A stretch of 64,000 nucleotides of DNA from Bog-950 sp964423405 (GTDB lineage Bacteria > Bacteroidota > Bacteroidia > Chitinophagales > LD1): positions 1-64,000 of the forward strand of contig CAYREY010000005.1 of NCBI GenBank assembly GCA_964423405.1. The letters are read 5' to 3'. Numbering within the stretch: position 1 is the first letter of the stretch; each line of letters opens with the position of its first letter. A model generated the notes under the pieces. The model was not told the origin of the DNA and made no database searches. It was given only the letters and a program-made list of their open reading frames with translations. The translations under genes and the position numbers were made by a program. This document shows, in pieces, positions 24,742 through 32,617 of this stretch.

Positions 24742-25536
24742 ATGAGTAGCAGATTAGTAATGAGTATTGTTAGTGTACTATTATTTTGCGCCTGCAATGA
24801 AAAGCAGGTACAAAGGAAAAAGTACAACCAGGATAGCAGCGAGGTACAGCTAATAACTACTACACCACCCGATGCAGTAAGCCAACCAGCCACACCTGCA
24901 CGCCTGGCCAATCCGGTTGTTGACTATAACTTTATACCCAACCCGGAACATACCCCCTGGAGCGGGATACGGGTAGCGCAGGCAAAGTGGGATGACCTTG
25001 CTGGCAGCCACGTGATAATTCTATCCATACTACACCAATACTACTGGAGCGAAAAGAAACCCGAGTTTAAAAAACTGATGCAATACGATGATGAAACAGA
25101 AGCATCGGAACTTTTTGCGGTACACTACCTGTTGCTTAAAGATTCGGCTGAATGGAAAAAATACTGGGAGTACAACAATGTAAAACTATCGTGCTGCGAT
25201 GTTTCGCACACCTACTTGCCCGGCACGCTGCAAATTACTGATATAGACAGTAATAGCGTGCTGGAGACCGTTTTTGGCTACCATACCACCGAGGGTACAC
25301 AAGCTATAGATTTTCGCTACCCCGGCAAACTGGTATTTTACACCGATACCATACCCTACATAATAGATGGTGGTATGGGCCTTATGCGCAACCATATAGA
25401 AAAGGCACCTATGCGTTTTTCGGCAAATTTCAATCAGCTGGCACATGTGTTCAAGGACCACCTGGCGCAACGCTGGTCCTACAACCTGCAGTTGTGCGAT
25501 TCTATAGATAACAGCTTGAAAAAGCTTTGGGAGTAA
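24742..25536 (+). CDS. Hypothetical lipoprotein
   Basis: The ATG at 24742 (MSSRLVMSIVSVLLFCAC) gives 264 residues with a lipobox-like LLFCAC; the frame is also open from a TTG at 24730. The mature part contains SWGIRVAQAKWDDLAGSHVI-like sequence (SGIRVAQAKWDDLAGSHVII) and DVSHTYLPGTLQITDIDSNS followed by VFGYHTTEG. This is the pattern of Bacteroidota proteins annotated M949_RS01915-like surface proteins that carry a VCBS/EF-hand-like DxDxN motif. Function is unknown. Confidence 0.65.
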   Translation: MSSRLVMSIVSVLLFCACNEKQVQRKKYNQDSSEVQLITTTPPDAVSQPATPARLANPVVDYNFIPNPEHTPWSGIRVAQAKWDDLAGSHVIILSILHQYYWSEKKPEFKKLMQYDDETEASELFAVHYLLLKDSAEWKKYWEYNNVKLSCCDVSHTYLPGTLQITDIDSNSVLETVFGYHTTEGTQAIDFRYPGKLVFYTDTIPYIIDGGMGLMRNHIEKAPMRFSANFNQLAHVFKDHLAQRWSYNLQLCDSIDNSLKKLWE

Positions 25537-25674
25537 GTATTGTGTAACAGGTACTTCTGCAATGTTATACCACTTTTGGGTGATTTTGTGAAACTTATTT
25601 TGCAACTGGTCGTAAACAAAACCAACGCAGTGATATACAACCTGCAGTTTTTGTTCAACTAAAACATCTCAACC

Positions 25675-26061
25675 ATGACAATCGCCAGCAGAATAAGAAA
25701 AATAAGAGAAATACGCGGATGGAAACAGGCCGCCATCGCATCATCGATGGAAATTACCCAACAAGCCTATAGCTGCCTGGAGCAGGGTGCCAATAACGCC
25801 CGCCTGGAAACACTTAAACGCTTTTGCGATGTAATGAATGTAGAGCTACCTTTTTTGATAGCCGTAGATGTGCCAATAACCGAAGAAACCCTATCGCGCT
25901 TTGGCGAAAGAAACTTTAACGAGTTTATTACCAGCTACCGTAAGCTGGAACAGAAAATTGAGATTTTTGACGAACTGCTCCGCGGCTCATCATCGCAAAG
26001 TCAGGCACCTGTTAAACAATCGGTAACATCTTCTCCATTTAAATCTGCACAGCGATACTAA
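25675..26061 (+). CDS. XRE-family helix-turn-helix regulator
   Basis: The 128-residue protein has an N-terminal Cro/C1-type HTH (about 5-62: IRKIREIRGWKQAAIASSME then ITQQAYSCLEQGANNARLET and LKRFCDVMNV). A helical C-terminal tail (RFGERNFNEFITSYRKLEQK) may dimerise. It stands alone between a lipoprotein and a large surface-protein gene, so targets are not evident. Confidence 0.88.
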   Translation: MTIASRIRKIREIRGWKQAAIASSMEITQQAYSCLEQGANNARLETLKRFCDVMNVELPFLIAVDVPITEETLSRFGERNFNEFITSYRKLEQKIEIFDELLRGSSSQSQAPVKQSVTSSPFKSAQRY

Positions 26062-26085
26062 AATTTACCCTATAAACTTTCTGGC

Positions 26086-26119
26086 GCGCCCGTTACCCCA
26101 AGTAGCGGGCGTTTGCTTT
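26086..26119 (+). terminator. Terminator after the XRE gene
   Basis: GCGCCCGTTA and TAGCGGGCGT pair around a 7-base loop with G-U tolerance, followed by TTGCTTTTT on the plus strand. Confidence 0.7.
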
Positions 26120-26213
26120 TTAGCTGAGTATCAGCGCATAGCAAAATACCTAATACCTGCGTTTTAATAAGATAGAAATACTGCATATATTTCGCTTTTT
26201 ATACGCACACTAT

Positions 26214-29200
26214 ATGAAACCCCTCATCCCCGCTATGTTCTTACAGCTATTGGCATGTATGTTATACAGCCAATGTGTAACAAACGTAGATTTTAATACC
26301 TGGCAGGAAGGTGGCTGGGCCGCAAACGGCAACTGGGTGGTAACAGGCGGTGGCTCGCAGGTGCACCAGACAGTAAATGGTAACCCTTCGTTTTTTTACA
26401 GCCCATATTCATTGATGAACGCCCGCATAAGCGGCGATTTCCGTACCACTAACAGCGATGATGACTACATGGGGTTTGTATTCAGTTTTCTGGACCCTTT
26501 GGGGCAAAGCGATAACTTTAACTGCTGGCTGTACGACTGGAAACAAGGCACTCAAAGTTCAGGTGGTTATACCGGGCAGGTTGGCATGTCGCTTAACCAC
26601 ATAAATGGTGTGATACCCAGCAGTGGCTACTCACAAACATTCTGGGGGCACCAGAATACACCTCAATTTACCTGCGTGGACAATAACTTTGGCAGCGCCG
26701 GCTGGGTACGTAACCAAACACACCACTTTGAGCTTTTTGTAACGTTTACCAGGGCTATGATATATATAGACAATGTACTGGTATTTGGCCATGCCGATTG
26801 CTACTGGCCCGGCAGGTTTGGGTTTTACAACTACTCGCAGGCCGATTGTTACTACAGCAATTTTCAGTACTCGTTATATGTAGATTATACGAACCTTACA
26901 CCAACGGTATGTACCGGCGATACAGCCAAGTTTCAATTTATCAATCCCTGTATCAACCTCAATTTTTTACTAACCCAATACGAATCGCTGGTATGGAACT
27001 ATGGCGATGGTACCGTGGATACGGTACTAACACCCAGTGTAAACTCGGTAAACACCAGCCACGTTTATACCACACCCGGCACTTACAACGTAACTTTACG
27101 TATAACCGACAGCCAGGGCTGCACCGATACAGCTATGCATACAGTAACCGTTACGGCCCCGCCGGTAGCGGCGTTTACCACCTCGCCCCCCTGCACGGGT
27201 ACATCGGTAAATTTTTCAGACAATAGTGCCGGAGCCGGTGCCCAATGGCAATGGTATTTTGGCGATGGAGACAGCGCTATTACCCAAAGCCCCGGCCATG
27301 TGTACACCAATACAGGGCTATACGATGTTACATTTATAGCCACCGACACCAACGGCTGCCGCGATACGGTAACAAGTACTATTACTGTAAGTGCGCCACC
27401 GGTGGCTGCTTTTACACCGGTACCCGTGTGCGAACAAACAGCCAGCGTATTTACCGATGCCAGTACCAATACACCGGCCCAATGGCAATGGTACTTTGGC
27501 GATGGCAACAGCAGCACCCAACAAAACACGCAGCATATTTATAGCACCAGCGGCAGCTACAACGCCATGCTTATTGCTACCAGCGCGCTGCAATGTGCCG
27601 ACACCGTAATACAGCAAGTTACTGTTTACCCAAAACCGGTATCGGTATTCACTACTGCCAATGTATGCTATGGAACTACGGCTGCTTTTACCAACCAGAG
27701 CACCGGTAACATAACCACCTATGTATGGGACTTTGGCGATACCCAGCAAAGCCAGTTGCAAAACCCATCGCATTTTTATTCTTCGGCAGGCACTTATACG
27801 GTAGCCTTACTTTCGGCAACAGCCGATGGCTGTGCAGACACAGCTACTGCTCCTGTAACCATATACCCTAAACCGGTAGCGGCTTTTACCGCACCAGATG
27901 TATGCGAAGGTACCACCTCGCAGTTTACCGATAATTCGACTATTGCATCGGGCAGTATTACTACCTATAGCTGGAATTTTGGCGATAACAGCCCGGCGGC
28001 CATTACGCAAAACACTATGCACAGCTACGCCATAGCGGGCACCTATAATGCTGTGCTGGTTATAGAAAGTGGCAATTTATGCAGTGATACGCTTACACAA
28101 CCGGTTATAGTAAACCCCAACCCGGTAGCTACATTTACTACCGGTAATGCCTGCCTGGGCACACCGGCACAGTTTACCAGCCAAAGCACGGGTAATATTG
28201 CAAGCTACCAATACAGCTTTGGCAACGGGCAAACATCGGCATTGCCATCGGCGGTACATTATTATAACAGTGCCGGCAACTACAATACCAGCCTGATAGT
28301 AACTACCGGTGCCGGTTGCTCCGATACCACCAGTACACAAGTAGTAACCATATACCCGAAGCCTGATGCCGGGTTTACCGTGGCTCCGGTATGTTCAGGT
28401 ATACCATCTGTATTTACCGATAACTCTACCTTGACCAGCGGAAGTATAAACAGCTACAACTGGAGCTTTGGGGATGGCAACACCAGCACCCAGCAAAACC
28501 CCACCAACCTTTACGTTGCTGATGGTACTTACCCGGTAACACTGATGGTGGTTACTGACAGCCTGTGCAGCGATACAGTAACACAAACCGCTATAGTACA
28601 CCCCTTGCCACAACCAGGCTTTAGTACTACAACTGTTTGCCTTAACCAGGCTATAACCCTAACCAATACAAGTACTATTAACAGCGGCAGTATAAACCAG
28701 TGGTGGTGGGATTTAGGCGATGGGCAGACCGGAACCGTACAATCGCCCACCTACACTTATACAGCGCAAGGCACGTATACAGTAAAGCTATTGGCCACCA
28801 GCGATAACAACTGCGTTGATTCTACACAAAACACGGTTACCGTGTATGATAAGCCGGTTGCTGATTTTACCGTTACAGAAGTTTGTGAAGCGCAGGCAAC
28901 TGTATTTACCGATAACAGCACTATAGGCAATGGCAGTATAACACAATGGCTGTACAGCTACGGCGATAACCAAACAGGTACACAGCCAACAGAGCAACAC
29001 ATTTATGCGCAGCATGGTAACTATCTGGCGGTGCTGGTGGTAACAAGCGATAACAATTGTACCGATACTGCTACTGTACCGGTAATAGTAAACCCGCTAC
29101 CGGTAACAGCGTTTACGGTTACCAATGTATGCCTGGGGGTAAGCAGCAACTTTAACAATGCCAGCACCATACCTGCTGGTAGTATCAGCGCGTATAATTG

Positions 29201-30089
29201 GGATTTGGGCGATGGAAATACCGCCACTACCAACACCCTAATATATAACTATGCAACGCCGGGCACTTACACCGTAATACTTATAGCTACCAGCGATAAA
29301 GGGTGCATACAAAGCAGCAGCAACAACACAGTGGTATATAATATACCGGTAGCATCAGCTACCAGTACACCGGCATGTTACAGGCAGGATAATGGCAGCG
29401 TAACCGTACAGGTAACCAACGGCACACAGCCCTATAGTTATAACTGGAGCAACAACATTACAAACAACACTGCTACCGGGCTATATGCCGGCAACTATCT
29501 GGTTACAGTTACCGATGCCAACCAATGCACAGCAACCGCCAGTACAGTTGTTACAGAACCGGCCATACCGTTAACCGTTAGTGCAACACCGGTGGCACCA
29601 ACCATTAAATTGAATGACCTTGTAAACATTACGCTAAGCAATAGCTATAACGATGCGGCTGCACAATATGAGGTATGGCCGGATTATGGGCTTAACTGCA
29701 CTACCTGTGACACTTTTAATGCACAACCTTACCAAACAACTGATTACTATGTAACCGTTACAGATGTATTGGGCTGTAAGGGTAGTGGTACCTTTACCGT
29801 AACTGTCGACCAGGCATTGCCACTGTTTGTACCCAACGTATTTACCCCTAACGGCGATGGAGCGAACGATACGTGGGCTGTGTTTACGCAAGCGGTAAAG
29901 TTGTTTAACATAAAGGTATTTAACCGCTGGGGCGAAAAAGTATTTGAAGCCGATGGTACAGAACAAAACTGGGATGGCACCTATCAGGGCCGGCCACTAC
30001 CACCGGGAGTTTATACCTACCAGGGCAATGTGGTGTACCTGAACAATAATACCCTGCCACTAAAAGGCACTGTTACCCTGCTGCGCTAA
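26214..30089 (+). CDS. Giant secreted PKD-repeat protein with T9SS type B sorting domain
   Basis: The 1291-residue protein has a signal peptide (MKPLIPAMFLQLLACMLYSQ). A concanavalin-like domain (about 25-220: GNWVVTGGGSQVHQTVNG ... MGFVFSFLDP ... MIYIDNVLVFGH) comes first. About ten PKD domains follow, each with a WxFGDG or W.YG core and HxYxxxGTYxVxL end (for example WQWYFGDGNSSTQQN and HIYAQHGNYLAVLVV). An SprB-like repeat (NGSVTVQVTNGTQPYSYNWS) precedes the type B T9SS signal (FVPNVFTPNGDGANDTWAVF, FNRWGEKVFEADG, WDGTYQGRPLPPGVYTY). It is a cell-surface protein, possibly an adhesin. A TATATTTCG -7-like box sits at 26186-26194. Confidence 0.9.
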   Translation: MKPLIPAMFLQLLACMLYSQCVTNVDFNTWQEGGWAANGNWVVTGGGSQVHQTVNGNPSFFYSPYSLMNARISGDFRTTNSDDDYMGFVFSFLDPLGQSDNFNCWLYDWKQGTQSSGGYTGQVGMSLNHINGVIPSSGYSQTFWGHQNTPQFTCVDNNFGSAGWVRNQTHHFELFVTFTRAMIYIDNVLVFGHADCYWPGRFGFYNYSQADCYYSNFQYSLYVDYTNLTPTVCTGDTAKFQFINPCINLNFLLTQYESLVWNYGDGTVDTVLTPSVNSVNTSHVYTTPGTYNVTLRITDSQGCTDTAMHTVTVTAPPVAAFTTSPPCTGTSVNFSDNSAGAGAQWQWYFGDGDSAITQSPGHVYTNTGLYDVTFIATDTNGCRDTVTSTITVSAPPVAAFTPVPVCEQTASVFTDASTNTPAQWQWYFGDGNSSTQQNTQHIYSTSGSYNAMLIATSALQCADTVIQQVTVYPKPVSVFTTANVCYGTTAAFTNQSTGNITTYVWDFGDTQQSQLQNPSHFYSSAGTYTVALLSATADGCADTATAPVTIYPKPVAAFTAPDVCEGTTSQFTDNSTIASGSITTYSWNFGDNSPAAITQNTMHSYAIAGTYNAVLVIESGNLCSDTLTQPVIVNPNPVATFTTGNACLGTPAQFTSQSTGNIASYQYSFGNGQTSALPSAVHYYNSAGNYNTSLIVTTGAGCSDTTSTQVVTIYPKPDAGFTVAPVCSGIPSVFTDNSTLTSGSINSYNWSFGDGNTSTQQNPTNLYVADGTYPVTLMVVTDSLCSDTVTQTAIVHPLPQPGFSTTTVCLNQAITLTNTSTINSGSINQWWWDLGDGQTGTVQSPTYTYTAQGTYTVKLLATSDNNCVDSTQNTVTVYDKPVADFTVTEVCEAQATVFTDNSTIGNGSITQWLYSYGDNQTGTQPTEQHIYAQHGNYLAVLVVTSDNNCTDTATVPVIVNPLPVTAFTVTNVCLGVSSNFNNASTIPAGSISAYNWDLGDGNTATTNTLIYNYATPGTYTVILIATSDKGCIQSSSNNTVVYNIPVASATSTPACYRQDNGSVTVQVTNGTQPYSYNWSNNITNNTATGLYAGNYLVTVTDANQCTATASTVVTEPAIPLTVSATPVAPTIKLNDLVNITLSNSYNDAAAQYEVWPDYGLNCTTCDTFNAQPYQTTDYYVTVTDVLGCKGSGTFTVTVDQALPLFVPNVFTPNGDGANDTWAVFTQAVKLFNIKVFNRWGEKVFEADGTEQNWDGTYQGRPLPPGVYTYQGNVVYLNNNTLPLKGTVTLLR

Positions 30090-30187
30090 ACCGGTAAAAC
30101 AGGCCATAAACATCCTTTGCTGCATTTATTATTGCCAGGTTTGGTGCCGGCACACAATAATTAACACCATATGAGCGCTATATAGGC

Positions 30188-30910
30188 ATGGCTAAACCTG
30201 CTACCCTATATATGCTGCTGCTGGCCTGCACACTGGCAGCCTGTAAAAACACACCGGCACAAAACCTATCCACCTCCACAGATGCGCCACCCAATTACGA
30301 CAGCCTGAAAGTAGCCATTGAATACAATCGCAAACTATACTACCAGCAATACACCCTTGTTACCGATTCTGCCGGCAGGCAACAGGTTATTAAAAATGCA
30401 CGCAGCTATATAACCGAACAGATAGTAAACAACCTGCTGCCCCAATGGTATGGCACGCCCTGGGCTTTTGAAGGCACCACTACCCAACCCCGCAACGGGC
30501 AAATAGCCTGCGGCTATTTTGTAACCACCGTGCTGCAACATGCGGGCTTTAACCTGCCACGGGTTAAGTGGGCATGTGTGCCTTCTGAAACGCTGATAAA
30601 AGCTATTACCGACAAGCAAAACATAAAACATTACATAAATACCGAAGCTACGAATGTAGAAGCAGGCATTAAAGCCAGCGGCCCCGGCATTTACATAGTG
30701 GGGCTGGATATGCACGTGGGGTTTATTGTAAATACGGGTAGTGAGGTACGTTTTGTACATAGTAACTACTACGAACCCGCCACCGGTGTAATGAGCCAGC
30801 CGCTGAATAGCATTAACCCGCTGCGCGATAGTAAGTACCGCGTGGCCGGTAAACTATTGAATGATGAGATGGTGCGGAGATGGATAACAGGGGAAAGGTT
30901 GGATGGGTAG
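30188..30910 (+). CDS. Lipoprotein with cysteine-peptidase-like (NlpC/P60-type) residues
   Basis: The 240-residue protein has a lipoprotein signal (MAKPATLYMLLLACTLAA before Cys19). The C-terminal half shows an ordered Cys-His-His-like arrangement: QIACGYFVTTVLQHAGFNLP (Cys with a following helix), YIVGLDMHVGFIVNTG (His in a beta strand) and VRFVHSNYYEPATGV. This resembles NlpC/P60 or papain-like peptidoglycan amidases, although it is divergent and the assignment is by eye. It follows the PKD protein gene by 98 bases on the same strand and may act on the cell envelope. Confidence 0.55.
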   Translation: MAKPATLYMLLLACTLAACKNTPAQNLSTSTDAPPNYDSLKVAIEYNRKLYYQQYTLVTDSAGRQQVIKNARSYITEQIVNNLLPQWYGTPWAFEGTTTQPRNGQIACGYFVTTVLQHAGFNLPRVKWACVPSETLIKAITDKQNIKHYINTEATNVEAGIKASGPGIYIVGLDMHVGFIVNTGSEVRFVHSNYYEPATGVMSQPLNSINPLRDSKYRVAGKLLNDEMVRRWITGERLDG

Positions 30911-31573
30911 CTACGAGTAAAGCCCTTTCTTTATATCGAAGTTAGCTGCCAGAAACTGACGCATAATATCCAGATCGCCGGGGGCGAAACTACTTTTATT
31001 AATAAACAATGCCTGTATAGGGCCGGTAAAAATAAGTAGCTGTTGGTCGGTTTCCATATAACTGTTTATGTTTTCCCAGCCCGATTGTGTTTTTGAAATA
31101 CCGGCATCTACCAAGTAATAATCGGCATCGAAAACATACCGCGCTTTATTTTTTACAAACTCAGTAGCATCATACATTTTACCTGCCGATTTTTTTGAAT
31201 AAAAAAGCATAACCCAACCAAAATACAACAATGCCAGCAAGGGTAATATAAATGTAGTATAGTCTATTTTAGCGTTAGAATAGGTAAAAGGCAGCATAAG
31301 AAAATTAGCACCAATCATAACTGCAATAAATACAAAAACCCATTTTAGCGATTTATTCCAACCTGCCTTGCCTACTACCTGTTGGTTTGCCTGTATAAAC
31401 TCATCGCGACTTATAAAACTTTCTACCTGTATACGTTTTGTTAGTTTAACCGGTGTGCCGGCAGTGAATAGATTTCTACCGTGTAACTTATTGCGACCTA
31501 GTTTAAAATAAAGATATATCGCAGCTATTGCAAATGGAAGAATGTAAAAAAAAATATCTAATGGGTATTTCAT
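30911..31573 (-). CDS. Membrane protein of unknown function
   Basis: The 220-residue protein has three membrane helices (FFYILPFAIAAIYLYFKLG; WVFVFIAVMIGANFLMLPF; FILPLLALLYFGWVMLFY). A C-terminal cytoplasmic domain follows (YDATEFVKNKARYVFDADYY, GWENINSYMETDQQLLIFTG). The end part resembles the YcxB-like C-terminal domain (dxxgi...W..i......l..f......lip), which supports a YcxB-type call, but weakly. The stop codon directly abuts the end of the convergent lipoprotein gene. Confidence 0.6.
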   Translation of the reverse strand: MKYPLDIFFYILPFAIAAIYLYFKLGRNKLHGRNLFTAGTPVKLTKRIQVESFISRDEFIQANQQVVGKAGWNKSLKWVFVFIAVMIGANFLMLPFTYSNAKIDYTTFILPLLALLYFGWVMLFYSKKSAGKMYDATEFVKNKARYVFDADYYLVDAGISKTQSGWENINSYMETDQQLLIFTGPIQALFINKSSFAPGDLDIMRQFLAANFDIKKGLYS

Positions 31574-31737
31574 ATGTTGTTCTTATAGGTTCGCTGCAAT
31601 AGTATTAAAAAAAAATGTGGCCAATCGCTTTCGTCACCCTATAAATCGGGATGAAACATGCGGAGGACAAAAACAGCCAAACACATTACCGCCCCGACCG
31701 CCTTGTGCGGTCACCCCGCCTACTTTAGGCGGGAAAT
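31574..31737. other. Intergenic stretch with small hairpins
   Basis: No gene is seen. GACCGCCTTGTGCGGTC (31696-31712) and CCCGCCTACTTTAGGCGGG (31715-31733) are two short adjacent hairpins just before the first copy of the DUF559-associated repeat. Confidence 0.5.
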
Positions 31738-31800
31738 TAAACAGCCAACAGCCTAACCGGTATTTGAAGCCCCCTTGAGGGGGCCTATGGGGGTGACCTC
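31738..31800 (+). repeat. DUF559-associated repeat, copy A
   Basis: AACAGCCAACAGCCTAACCG leads into TATTTGAAGCCCCCTTGAGG and GGGCCTATGGGGGTGAC. The same text recurs at 32310-32370 and 32471-32530 in the same orientation, so the DUF559 gene sits between direct copies. CCCCCTTGAGGGGG is an internal palindrome. Confidence 0.85.
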
Positions 31801-31810
31801 TGCATTCATA

Positions 31811-32191
31811 TTAATCCGCTATACTTCTAAGCTCAACTATCCGGGTTTCTATTATTCTTTTTACGCCTTCAATATCATGCATTACATCTGTATGCCGAAG
31901 CCGTAGAGTTGTACAGCCAAGCTGTAATAATACACTATCACGATTACTATCATACTCCACTTTATCATCATGGCTTTTACCATCAACTTCAATAATTAGT
32001 TTTAGCTCCAGACAAATGAAATCTACTATGTAGTTGTTTATTGTCCGTTGACGCAGAAATCTGCAATCCATCATCTTTTTATTACTAAGTACCTGGTACC
32101 ATAATTTCTTTTCACCAGGGGGCATATCGTTTCTTAACGCTTGAGCCAAAGGTTTGAGCTTTTTGTTGTAGTTATTATTTGAGTATTGCAT
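31811..32191 (-). CDS. DUF559 (Vsr/restriction-endonuclease-fold) protein
   Basis: The start at 32191 (MQYSNNNYNKKLKPLAQALR) gives 126 residues. The DUF559 signature is clear: MPPGEKKLWYQVLSNKKM, CRFLRQRTINNYIVDFICLE, then LKLIIEVDGKSHDD and DSVLLQLGCTTLRLRHTDV. The D..E.D pattern (IVDF, IIEVDG) matches the nuclease core of Vsr-like endonucleases. The biological role of DUF559 proteins is not established. The gene is embedded among GC-rich direct repeats, a setting typical of these genes in Bacteroidota, which suggests a mobile or repeat-linked element. Confidence 0.88.
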   Translation of the reverse strand: MQYSNNNYNKKLKPLAQALRNDMPPGEKKLWYQVLSNKKMMDCRFLRQRTINNYIVDFICLELKLIIEVDGKSHDDKVEYDSNRDSVLLQLGCTTLRLRHTDVMHDIEGVKRIIETRIVELRSIAD

Positions 32192-32221
32192 ATATATCAA
32201 ATGAATATAATACAAAATACG

Positions 32222-32383
32222 GTCACCCTCCGGTCTTCGACCACCTCCCTCAAGGGAGGCTCAACAGCCGCCCCACCCTCAATCCCTCTACCGGTAAAAA
32301 GGAACTTGAACAGCCAACAGCCGAACCGGCATTTGAAGCCCCCTTGAGGGGACCTATGGGGTTACTTTCCTGCCGTAAATACA
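32222..32383 (+). repeat. Tandem repeat unit 1 (162 bp)
   Basis: The unit runs GTCACCCTCCGGTCTTCGAC to CTGCCGTAAATACA. It includes CCTCCCTCAAGGGAGG and CCCCCTTGAGGGG palindromes and copy B of the DUF559-associated repeat (32310-32370). Unit 2 follows directly with a few differences. Confidence 0.9.
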
Positions 32384-32546
32384 GTCACCCTCCGGTCTTC
32401 GACCACCTCCCTCAAGGGAGGCTCAACAGCCGCCCCACCCTCAATCCCTCTACCGGTAAAAAGGAACTTGAACAGCTAACAGCAGAACCGGTATTTGAAG
32501 CCCCCTTGAGGGGGCCTGTGGGGGTGACTTTACTGCCGTAAATACA
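32384..32546 (+). repeat. Tandem repeat unit 2 (163 bp)
   Basis: This is a near-identical direct repeat of 32222-32383 containing copy C of the DUF559-associated repeat (32471-32530). Differences are scattered single bases and one indel, so the duplication is not brand new. Confidence 0.9.
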
Positions 32547-32600
32547 GTCACCCTCCGGTCTAGTACCACCTTCCTCAAAGTAGGTTCAACAGCCAACACC
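32547..32600 (+). repeat. Partial third repeat unit
   Basis: GTCACCCTCCGGTCTAGTAC begins a third unit, then diverges (CTTCCTCAAAGTAGG) and ends near TCAACAGCCAACACC. The acyl-CoA dehydrogenase gene ends shortly after at 32618. Confidence 0.8.
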
Positions 32601-32617
32601 CCTTGCCCGTATTACTA

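Noticed and set aside
31674..31736. Possible attachment site or insertion-sequence end
   Set aside because: Two small hairpins are present but no transposase, no target-site duplication and no matching terminal repeat were found.
32179..32541. Plus-strand frame with an internal duplicated peptide
   Set aside because: The duplication simply translates the 162/163-bp tandem DNA repeat; no homology or start signal supports a protein.
32222..32600. CRISPR array
   Set aside because: Repeat units are about 162 bp and nearly identical over their full length, with no short repeat/unique spacer alternation and no cas genes in the window.
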